Assembly: GCA_036346205.1 (NCBI GenBank) | Contig: JARFJB010001594.1 | Location: 1,984,001-2,048,000, forward strand | DNA length: 64,000 nucleotides | From: Vesta saturnalis | Taxonomy: Eukaryota; Arthropoda; Insecta; Coleoptera; Lampyridae | Reading direction: 5' to 3' | Shown: positions 23,376 to 32,670 of the stretch, in pieces | Layout: each line of letters opens with the position of its first letter | Position numbering within the stretch: position 1 is the first letter of the stretch | The notes under the pieces: generated by a model | Databases searched by the model: none | What the model was told of the DNA's origin: nothing | What the model saw: the letters and a program-made list of their open reading frames with translations, nothing else | Translations under genes and position numbers: made by a program

Positions 23376-23580
23376 CGCGAATGCTGGTGTAGTATTTTCC
23401 CCCTCAGAACCCTAACTCCTTTTCTTCCCACCATGCATATATACGTATAACGTATGTATGTATGTATGTCCTACTGGAAATCCATGATTGGGGCTGAAAT
23501 AGCTCGGAAAGCTCGAGCAGCCCGCCCTCCCCCTTGGGGTAGGGAATGAAATACGTGGCCTTTTCCTTTTCCTTTTTTTA
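23376..23580 (+). mobile_element. 5'-truncated SINE copy with (TTTTCC)n tail
   Basis: It matches the body of the SINE at 15480-15826 in the opposite orientation (GTAGTATTTTCCCCCTCAGA, CTCGAGCAGCCCGCCCTCCC, GAAATACGTGGCC). The tRNA head is missing; the 5' part fades into the minisatellite. A TATG microsatellite replaces part of the middle (23436-23468). The tail is TTTTCC repeats, then T7. Confidence 0.85.
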
Positions 23581-23589
23581 ATCTTGTTT

Positions 23590-23645
23590 TCATTTTACTT
23601 GGAGCTGATTAGATTTTGGGAGATATCCAATGGCGGGAGGGGGGG
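23590..23645. repeat. Short dispersed repeat fragment
   Basis: CTTGGAGCTGATTAGATTTTGG and the next 20 bases resemble 54527-54573 (CCTGGAGCCGATTAGATTTT). The source element is not identified. It is followed by a G10 run. Confidence 0.5.
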
Positions 23646-23799
23646 GGTTTATTAGGGGCAGTTTTTTGTTTTTATCTAATATTTCCAAAACAGCTGCGCA
23701 TAGACCTTACAAATATCGATTAATTATATTCTATGCAATTTTTTGATACGACGCGTAATTTAGTGGCAAAAAATTCCTAAAGTAGAATTTAAGTGTTAA

Positions 23800-24930
23800 C
23801 AACGATTAATTTTATAAGAAAGTGTAGACATATTGTTTAAAGAGAATTTAACTTTACATAACTTTTGTTTATAAAGTTTCTTAATACAACGTAAGGTAAA
23901 TCTAAAAATTAATTAAATATGAATGAAAATTGATATCTTATAGAACCGGGCGGCTTTGGAATTTTTTAAGTTAACATGAATATATTAATCTCTATCTGAC
24001 GTGAACTTTTAAACGTCATTCTGACATAGATTATTTTTTTGTTTTTACAATGTTGCCTGTTTTCGTTATGAAAGTACAAAAAAGAGGTTGCATAGTTACC
24101 CTAAAATATTATAATTGAAATTATTTCATTTCCTTTAATTTTTAATTTAGCATCTAGATGTCTATTAACCTCTGGTAGACATGAAGTTTTAAACGTCTGT
24201 TTGACATAGATTCTTGTGTTTGTTTTTACAATGTTGCATATTTTCGTAATTTAATTATTATAAAAAAGGTTGCATAATTATCTTAAAAAAATGTTATTAA
24301 AATTATTTCATTTTTTTTAATTTCAATTTTTTGAGTTGGAAGGTCGTGTGGTGTTCCACACCAGATATTTTTTAATTCAACTTGTATTTATTGTAAGTCT
24401 ATTAATCTCTATCTGACATGAAGTTTTAAACGTCATTATGACATACATTATTGTTTTTGTTTTTACAATGTTGCCTGTTTTCGTTATGAACGTAGAAAAA
24501 AGAGGTTTCATAGTTACCCTAAAAAATTATAATCAAAATTATTTCATTTCCTTTAATTTTTAGTTTAGCATCTAGATGTCTATTAACCTCTGGTAGACAT
24601 GAAGTTTTAAACGTCTGTTTAACATAGATTCTTGTTTTTGTTTTTGCAATGTTGTATGTTTTCGTAATTAATTATTATAAAAAAGGTTGCATAATTATCC
24701 TAAAAAAATGTTATTACAATTATTTCATTTCTTTTAATTTCAATTTTTTGAGTTGGAAGGTCGTGTGGTGTTCCACGCCAGATATTTTTTCAATTCAACT
24801 TGTATTTATTGTGTCTATTAATCTCTATCTGACATGAAGTTTTAAACGTCATTATGACATACATTATTATTTTTGTTTTTACAATGTTGCCTATTTTCGT
24901 TATGAACGTATAAAAAATAGATTGCATGGT
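23800..24930. repeat. Higher-order tandem repeat, about 415-bp period (A and B subunits)
   Basis: The core GACATGAAGTTTTAAACGTC and variants occurs at about 23998, 24179, 24415, 24595 and 24828. The spacing alternates near 180 and 235 bp. A subunits carry CTCTATCTGAC and CATTATGACATAC. B subunits carry CTCTGGTAGAC and end in TTGGAAGGTCGTGTGGTG plus TTCCACACC. This gives about 2.5 copies of an A+B dimer. The array runs directly into the MADF gene at 24945. Confidence 0.85.
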
Positions 24931-24944
24931 TAATATAATTAAAA

Positions 24945-26760
24945 TTGGTGAAGCTATGTAAAAGTATTTATCCAAAATCAAATAGTGACTTTATGGTTAA
25001 AAAAATTCAGAGCTTGCGAGGCTCCTTTCGAAAGGAGGTGAAAAAGGTAGAAGAGTCAAAAACAAAAGGTGGCTCCGCTGATGACGTTTACGTATCTTCA
25101 ATGTGGTATTATGATTTGTTACTGCTCACGAAGGATCAGAAAATGCCCACAAACAGTATAAGTAAAATAGAGACTGATAATATTGTGGAGGAGCTAGGCA
25201 AGATCCTGAACAGGAAGTTTTACTTTCGGAGAAGCGTAGACCTACATTAGAAACAAGGGAAAATATTGAAATCTTACAAGTAAGTTTATACAGTATTTAT
25301 TTCTGAACATCCACATACATCTAGCCAATTAAGTAGTACCTATTTTATTGAAAAAAAGTTAATCACTATGAGAAGCGCATTACATTATCTCTCATTCTAT
25401 GCTTCTCCTTTCTGAAGCATTCTGTCTTGAAACTTTATCCGTCCATTCCAAATAATTCATATAAGCTTCACGGACCTCTTTTGCTAATTAACCTAGCATT
25501 TCTTGGTGTAATTAAGTACACCAAGCCAGTTTCACACTTTCGCTTCTCCAGTCCCCCGTTTAAACATAGCCATCAGTATTATAATTATCAATCGTTGAAT
25601 TAGTTGCATATGGCGTTTTCAACAAAAAATTGTGTACTACACAAATAACTAATACTACATATATTATTTTAGTTGGAACCATGTTTATTGTTGTATGTAT
25701 AATTCTGAATTTAGTTGCAATCTGACAAAATGCATTTTCTGACACATTCCTAGGGATAATCTATAATAAAAGGTTCGTTTCTGGTAGTTCAGATTTATTT
25801 GTGGAAATGGTTTGAGGAAATGTAGAGAAAACGCTTCTTCGTCTCCAAGGAACACATAAGATAATTATTTGTTGTTTCAGTTTTACCTGGTAAATTTAGT
25901 TTCGACTTCAGTAACTTTCTGTAAAACTCCAAAGCCATTAAAACAATTGAATAGAAATTCTTATAATTGTAATATTGACCTCCTGAACTAGGTGAAGGCA
26001 AAATCCTAATATGGTTTCCATCCAAAGCACCGCCACAATTTATAAATTGCCATCTATTTTGAAATCCTGTTGCAATATCGATCCAATCTTCTTTGATAGT
26101 AGGGAACTGAAAATAAAACCACTAATTAAACTAAAACAAGTTTTCAGATTACACAAAATACTCCTTGTACGTCAAAAAAGAAGGATTATCAAAGAATTTG
26201 ATGCTGTAAGAGTTAGCATTGCAAAAAAATTGCATAGGATGCAACAGACTCAAGCAATATTTGCTGAAAGTATTATCAATCAAGTATTGACAAGGGGTTT
26301 ATTAGGCATGTTAACATATAAAACCAATCTATCTGATGGACCCGACAAAGTGTCATTTCTCCCGTCAAGTTACTGCACTAGCACTTCACGTTCAGATAGT
26401 ACATTTTCATAGACTTCTGGAGACGTTTCTCAATCAGTAGGGTTGAGACAATTTTCTCAAAATAATTCCTTGGATGAATCCAGTAAATTTCCGCAACACA
26501 CAGCAGCTGCAGCTAATTCCCAAACTCAGGTCATTCTGGACTTGGATGAATCCAGTGAATTTCTGCAACACACAGCAGCTGCAGTTAATTCCCAAACTCA
26601 GGCTATTCTGGACTTAGATGGGTCCAGGCCTACTGCTACATTGTTTTACGACAGGTCCAATGATTTCATAAGCAATAATAAATGTACGAACTCATGGCGA
26701 GTAATAATTGTTGAAAAGTTAAGTTACGTTGTTTTATTTGTATTTTTGTTATTGAAATAA
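24945..26760 (+). pseudogene. MADF/BESS protein of Harbinger element 2
   Basis: The C-terminal half of a MADF domain (DFMVKKIQSLRGSFRKEVKK, DDVYVSSMWYYDLLLLTKD) is at 24990-25145. The acidic linker ends by a TAG at 25248. The gene resumes at about 26165 with RRIIKEFDAVRVSIAKKLHR and IFAESIINQVLTRGLLGML, then a Ser/Gln-rich tail with a 24-residue duplication. The first part of the MADF domain is missing, replaced by the A/B repeats. The two halves flank the 3' half of the antisense transposase, as in element 1. Confidence 0.7.
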
Positions 26761-27394
26761 AGTTTATATTCATAATTATGTTATTTTTCAAATTATTTAG
26801 ATAGGTACTGTTAAGTAGGTAAGTATCCACTTACTCGAAATTAAAATGTCGAGCATCTAACTTGTAAAGTAGCTTGTTCGTTTTTATTATAGATAATAGC
26901 TTCAATGTTACTACTAATATAACTCACCTTCATGTACTCATCTTTCAAGGACTCGTATATAGCTTGACAAGTTTCTGGAATAAGATCACAGAGTCGAAAC
27001 GCCAATTCCCGTACTGAATTTTAAGTCATGTAACGAACGTCCTGTTGCCAAAAACCAAAGTGTTGCCGCTAATCTCTCCTCTGGTGGAATGCTCTGCCTC
27101 ATCACTGTATCTTGTTTAATAACCTTGGGTGCAATTATTGCCAATAATTTATCAAATGTTTGGGAATCCATTCTTAGATAATTTCTGTAGTCGTCAGGAT
27201 AATAATCTTCTCCCAGTTCCTGAACAAGTGTATATGCCCGTATAGATTCTGATCTTTTTCCGTTTTTTAACCCACTCTGTCCTTATACCACGCTTTTTGC
27301 ACTTGTTTTGTAAAATTTTGCTGTTAGTATACACAGCAGCGATGACGATAACTCTTTTCTCCCCAATATCCATGACAGTTATCATTAATAACAT
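25560..27394 (-). pseudogene. Harbinger (HARBI1-like) transposase, element 2
   Basis: Better preserved than element 1. The N-terminal part reads KKRGIRTEWVKKRKK, LVQELGEDYYPDDYRNYLRM and SQTFDKLLAIIAPKV..RQSI (27394-27050), then ERLAATLWFLATGRS and FSTGIGVSTL (HTH region), LIPETCQAIYESLKDEYMK (to about 26930). The C-terminal half resumes at about 26100 with the first Asp motif MDGNHIRILPSPSSGG and YYNYKNFYSIVLMALE. It ends in the CVVHNFLLKT motif (25620-25650). The gap in between may be a large intron holding the MADF 3' part. Frameshifts are present. Confidence 0.8.
26469..26612 (+). repeat. 72-bp coding tandem duplication
   Basis: Two copies of a 72-base unit encode LDESSKFPQHTAAAANSQTQ plus VILD and a near-identical second unit inside the tail of the MADF protein. 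Only a few bases differ, and the length keeps frame. Confidence 0.9.
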
Positions 27395-27399
27395 AAAGT

Positions 27400-27899
27400 C
27401 TCAACAAAAATTTCAGTTCACCTGAAGATCTAAACACCATGTCGATCACGAGAGATACGAGACACTTTTGATATTCACACACACAAAACCTACCTATACA
27501 ATTTTAAGTCGTGCGAAAGAATGAAGGACAGTACCTTGTCTATTTCTAATGCAACGATCTTAGCGCGTCATGATCCAGAACTCGCGATTGGAAGAATGAG
27601 TGATTCGAGTTTACATGTGAATGCGATATGATACATGTTGTATTGAAAGGCGTTGAGAAACAAATATGTATATACAACATAGTAGAATTATATGTGAAAC
27701 ATTAGTGCTATTAATTATGCACTTCCACGAGGTAAGGTTAAATAATTACATAGTAATAGTTTTATAGATAGATTATGGAAAAATATGGTTAAGTGATTTA
27801 TTTAAATTTTATTTCAACGATCCACATAAATCGCTGTTACCCTATTAATTTAAAAGAACAAAGATGATCCTCATTTTCTACAATTTGAAAGTGTGTGGA
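27400..27899. other. No recognisable feature; likely Harbinger 5' flank
   Basis: AT-rich DNA upstream of the transposase N-terminus. No clear terminal inverted repeat could be matched. Confidence 0.45.
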
Positions 27900-28230
27900 G
27901 AATTAATGGGTGTCTCAGCAAGAACTTGAATTTCGAATCGCGCGCCATTTCCGACAGTCAATTTTTGAGTCAGCCATATTTGGTATTTGTTTAATTAGAA
28001 TAAAATTTTACTGTGACGTTCGCAAGTTACGTGATCATTTCGCCGTGCGTAATCGACCGACGATCCCTGCTATTGAAAATTTGATTAAGAAATTTGAGCA
28101 GAAATTTTCATTGAAAGATGAAAGAAACCTTATCCCGGCCAAAAAGATCGACAGAAAACATCACGGCTGTGAGTATCAGTGTGGCAAAACGACCAAACAC
28201 CTACATCCGACATCGTTGCCAGGAATTAAA
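27900..28230 (+). pseudogene. HTH (DUF4817-type) end of a mariner-type transposase
   Basis: DVRKLRDHFAVRNRPTIPAI, then ENLIKKFEQKFSLKDE, is the DNA-binding helix-turn-helix seen in front of DD41D-like transposases. At about 28140 the true frame shifts by one base and reads RSTENITAVSISVAKRPNTY, IRHRCQEL. The catalytic part is absent; the sequence changes abruptly to a LINE gag after about 28230. Confidence 0.7.
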
Positions 28231-29110
28231 GTCTGCTCAGCAGCCTCCCAACAAGGGATAGAAGAAGACGCCCTCACCGAAGAGGAGGAATTCAAGACCG
28301 TCACGAAGACAGACGGTGTCAAACGGCAACGGGTGGACGTCGAAGTACAAGACCAAGAAATGCCCCCGAAAAGAAAGGATCCTCCACTAATCCTCCACCG
28401 ACAGGAGGATTACTCCAGGACTATGAAGAAGCTAGCCTCGGTCGGGATTACTCCAAAGGCTACTAGAACATCCAACGACGGGATCAGAGTGATTCTGAGC
28501 ACCCCTGAAGAATACAGGACGGCAACAACAGCACTGGACACCATCGGAGTGCAGTTCAACGTCTACCTTTTAAAAGAGGGAAAACCGCTAAAGGTAGTCA
28601 TCAAGGGCATCCCGCAATATGACGAGATGCTAAAAACGGTACAGAACGATTTCAAATCCATGGAGTTTGACGTCCAGAAGGTTAGCCGGATGTTCGCCGG
28701 ACGAGAACACCGGAAAACCACCTCGAGAGAAGCGAAAGGGCCAAGGAGATTTTCTGGATCAAGACCATCGGATACTTGAGGGTGCGAGTGGAGTCGCCCC
28801 ACAAGGAAAACAGATCAGGTTAGTGTTACAACTGCCAACGATACGGGCATACTACCAGCGGATGCCACGCACAGCCCGATGTGTGAAGTGTGCGCATCAC
28901 CAGGGAATGCAAGAAGACCCGAGAGACGGGAGAGCCTAAGTGCTGCAACTGCACCGGGTTGCACACAGCAAATTACGGAAGTGCCCCGCCCATCCAAGAA
29001 ACATCAAGAGAGGAACGCCCCCAGACCAGCAGAACTAAGAAAACTGGCAAGGATGACCGAAGCAGAGATAAGCTACGCTTAGATGGCAGCGGGCAACAAG
29101 AAACAGGCAC
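28231..29110 (+). pseudogene. Jockey-type LINE ORF1 (gag: PRE_C2HC and zinc knuckles)
   Basis: After an acidic linker (EEEEFKTVTK) comes a PRE_C2HC-like region (KPLKVVIKGIPQYDEM, FDVQKVSRM) to about 28700. Then, in other frames, come the zinc-knuckle remnants RCVKCAHHQG and PKCCNCTGLHTANYG (28870-28980). GC content is higher than in the neighbours. Frameshifts at about 28770 and 28900. No reverse transcriptase follows, so it is a fragment. It lies in frame with the preceding transposon HTH by chance. Confidence 0.75.
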
Positions 29111-29472
29111 CTGAAGAATCAGAAAACGAGGACTTCGCGCTCATCATGAAGATCGTGAAGACACTCAAGGCAACGAAACAGATCGAAGGATAAACGCTCA
29201 GATGAGAAGACACAAACCGTCGCACCATTTAAGCGGCCGACCCAACCACAAACAGGGAACAACGTCACCGAGGTGACCGGAGACATAAAAGCCGAAGTTC
29301 ATCTCAGGAAACAACAACAGAGGTATAGGTATATTTGATGTATTTATTTCAGGTACAGAAAATCTACACATACCATCAGAAAAACCAATAAGACGGAGGT
29401 ATAGAGGGCTAGAACCCGTAATACCGAAAACAAATAACGATGACCGATGACCGAGATTAAGAATCTTGCTTG

Positions 29473-29590
29473 TTCCGTCCTGAAGTAACCATCTATCGAT
29501 TTTGCCGGTTCCATCCTGAAGTAACTATCTTACCACTGCCGTCCTGAAGTGACGATCTTACCTATCTAACCGCTTCCGTCCTGATGTCTT
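29473..29590. repeat. Short tandem repeat, four units of 28-37 bp
   Basis: CCGTCCTGAAGTAAC and variants recur at about 29475, 29511, 29539 and 29576, with spacers containing ATCTTACC or GATTTTGCCGG. Confidence 0.75.
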
Positions 29591-29599
29591 CAACGACCT

Positions 29600-30780
29600 G
29601 CTGAACCGTCGCGTTTATTTTTACTTGTACCTGCCGGCTCATCTGGGTAAGTTATAATTTGTTTTATCACAATTATCCGACCAGTTTCCAGTTGGAAAGA
29701 TTTTTTTTCTGCCTCTGGTAAATTATAAATCGACCTTGTCTGTAAAACACATACTAATACTCTTACACTTCCCTGGAGCGCAAGCCCGCGGAAAACAGAT
29801 ATCCTGTACACAAAATCCTCCTTTTTGCTTTTAGGAGTAATACTGAAAGGTACTGAGGTTTCCTAAAGGAGTTATCCCCTAAGGCGTAGGCTTTTAGAGG
29901 TGATTGTTTTACCTGTGCTTGTCCGAAAGGCGTAGGCCTGTTCGATGTAGCATCCTTCCATTTAATCCATGGTGTGTATGGCCGTTGGGTTAGATAATCC
30001 TTCCAAAGAATACAATACTCACACTTATACGACTGGTCTTCAGATATAAAATCGATTGCATAAGCGCTCAAGTCTCCGTTTCAGTTAGATTTTTCTGTAA
30101 AGCCGTTATAAATCCCGTCCTTAATACTGACATTCGTTTGTATGTATCCAGAATAATTAATAACGCAATACCCGCCGCTTGCTGAAAGACAATACAATTC
30201 TTTAAACAATAAATCTACTTCCAGAAAAAGAAAATAAAACTTTTTCATTTTATTTTATTTAAAAGTAGAAATCCCGACTTAGTTCTCTTTAAAAAGAATT
30301 TAGTTTATATAAGCTTTTCCAGTAAGCGATAAAAATGAATCGTATAAAGTATTTAACTCCTGTAGCTTACGAATATTTAAGTTAAATATTTAGAATTGTA
30401 TGCCAATAGGGAATAAATATTATGTTTGTTACGGTCGTAAAGTTGTCAGTGATTAAAGGATCTCCCCATTCTTCGACTTGAAAGCTTTGTGGGGCACAAA
30501 AGTTATTAATTAATAAAAGCAAACCCCCTTTATTTGTAGAAAGGGAACATTACAACATGTACAACAGTCACAAAAATTTCAAAAATGTGATTGAATTAAT
30601 TTTTTTCGTTAATAAGCCAAATTTAGCAGTCGAACATTAAATATACGCAACTCGTCCATAATAGGGATTTATTGAACTCGCCCTCTTTATGGACTCGTTC
30701 AATATGGACATGATACATAAATAGCTATTGTTGCAAATTATGTATCAGACGTAATACAATTAACAAATCGTGATAATTGG
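29600..30780. other. No recognisable gene; may contain BEL/Pao flanking sequence
   Basis: AAGGCGTAGGC occurs twice (29881, 29927), and its complement is part of 32003-32011 at the end of the BEL/Pao relic, which hints at shared retrotransposon sequence. The 102-codon ORF on - (29763-30071) has no family I recognise. Confidence 0.35.
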
Positions 30781-31960
30781 TTTCATATAAGTCAGATCAA
30801 AATCCTGCTGATGTTCTATCAAGAGGTGCTATGTCAATCTAATTTGCGATGGTCAGGTCCGAGTCATTTAGCGAATGGATTTAATTCTCAAGTTGTTTCA
30901 CATATCCCTCATTATTCTAACTTAAGTAAAATGGTGCCCAAACTTAAGGTTTTTGTTGCTAAAATTAATGTCAACGAACCCTGGAATTTGTTTGATCACT
31001 TTTCTTCCTTTTTAAAGTTATGCAGTCATTGGTTTCACAGAGCGGTTCATTTATAGTCTCCGAAATCCCAATCCAAAGTTCCAAAACTCGTTAACGACAG
31101 TTGAAACAGAAAACGCTAAAATTACTTTACTGAAAATGGCACAAAGAAAAGTCTTTGTTCAAGAAATTACAATAATTCACCAAAAGATCTTAATACTGTG
31201 CGTAATCATAATTTAAGTTCTAAATCTCTTTCTCGCTGAACTTGGTATAATGCGAGAGTATTATGTACACACAGGATTAATCAGTGAGCTGTCAACTGAA
31301 CGTTTTGCGGCAGCTTTGAGGAGGTTTACATCCAGACGTAGTTTGCCTTCGGACATTTATTCAGATAATGGTACCAATTTAGTGAGTGCTCATAATGAAA
31401 TATTAAAAACTTTTAAAATTTTGTCTCAATCGGAAAAGTTTCATGATTATTCAAATGAAACTAAACGTAAATGGCTTTGGTGGTGTTTGGGAGTCGCTTG
31501 TTAAGACTATTAAGGCCCATTTGGATCGAATAATGGCGAATGTTACCTTGAATTTGTAGAAATTCTATACGTTGCTCACGCAGATAGAGGCCATATTAAA
31601 TTCTAAACCTCTGGTCTTTGCAGGAAATACCCAGGGGCATTTTTTAATTGGGCGCTCCAACGTATTAGAAGAATGATCGAACACTTTTCGTCCTGATGGA
31701 GTGTTGATTACTTGCATCAAATGCAACAAAGAAATAAGTGGGAGTTTAAGAAGAACGTCAGACCATTGGTTAGTGTTTTGGTCCTTTTGAAGGAGGATAA
31801 CTCGCCCTCTTTACATTGGCCCATGGAGATGATAATACAAGCGCATCCAGGCACAGATAGATTACTGCGTGTAGTAACAGTGAGTACGGTACGCGGGACC
31901 TAAAAGAGAGGGATTTCGAAAATTTGCCTTTTACCGCTAGACGACAAGCAAGCTTCAATG
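30781..31960 (+). pseudogene. BEL/Pao LTR retrotransposon pol, 3' part
   Basis: Conserved pieces in order: SDQNPADVLSRGAM and RWSGPSHLANGF (RNaseH/integrase junction, 30790-30890), LFDHFSSFLKL (30990-31020), RAVHL, the integrase core text LISELSTERFAAALRRFTSR and SDIYSDNGTNLVSAHNE (31275-31400), GVWESLVKTIKAHLDRIM (about 31480-31530), then VLLKEDNSPSLHW and LLRVVTVSTVRGT, ending KRGISKICLLPL (about 31940). Many stops and frameshifts. The reverse transcriptase and gag are missing. Confidence 0.85.
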
Positions 31961-32660
31961 TTGAAAGTGGGACCTTTCAAGACGGCAGGCATGCAGGCGC
32001 CTACGCCTAACTGCGGAAAGAAGAAGTGTGCAAGGAACGGACTGTTGTTTAATAAACGTAAGTGCATAGATATTATCTGTGCGTAAGTGTTATGGGAATA
32101 CAGTCCACATTTAACCAAGGTCGGAGAAGCCAATAAAGGGCAAACCTAAATTACAAAAGAAACCCAACATACTTTGTACTCGCTACATGCGCATACTCTT
32201 GTGGTATATACTTTGATCTTTTTTTTTTATTGGTGCCCCATTTTACCTATTTAAAACACGTCTTAGCGTGTTTAAATCGAACTTACAAATACGCTCGTTT
32301 TTTAAGGTTACCATGGAAACATCAACAACTCAAGAAACGTGAAGCCTAAATGACAATTTTTTTATTACTGAACTGACAGGAGTACCTTGTAACGTCAAAT
32401 AAATTATTACTAACAAATTCAAAACCTTTATTTAAACATTATTTTACACTTTTAATTTTATAAATGAAAATAGAAAGTACAGTTAGTATTGTTAGATATA
32501 TTAATTTTTATTTACATATTTTACATTATTCTTATTTTCATTTAGCATTTGTGTTTTCATTTTTTATTTTGGTTAAAGCTTTTGCTCTAGTACTTTTCAT
32601 TTTCCAAAACAGTATTTTTCAATCCTAGCTACAATTTTGTAGCCTATTATCAAATAATTA
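31961..32660. other. Probable BEL/Pao 3' flank, then unassigned DNA
   Basis: Directly after the pol remnant, GGCGCCTACGCCTAACTGCG to about 32130 may be a decayed LTR; no second LTR copy could be paired with certainty. A small hairpin TTTAAAACACG / CGTGTTTAAA lies at 32250-32275. Confidence 0.35.
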
Positions 32661-32670
32661 CATTTATTAT

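Noticed and set aside
22148..23434. Histidine-rich protein gene
   Set aside because: Repeat by-product with no splice or start context.
22080..23450. 456-codon + strand and 428-codon - strand ORFs
   Set aside because: Apart from about 25 codons of a broken MADF domain, they are GT/GC repeat translation, not genes.
27910..28779. A domesticated 289-residue host gene
   Set aside because: The two halves belong to two different transposons, and the first is out of its native frame for its last part. The ORF is best seen as a chance junction.
29763..30071. 102-codon - strand ORF as a host gene
   Set aside because: No domain, in a retrotransposon-like region with repeated GGCGTAGGC text. Not enough to call a gene.
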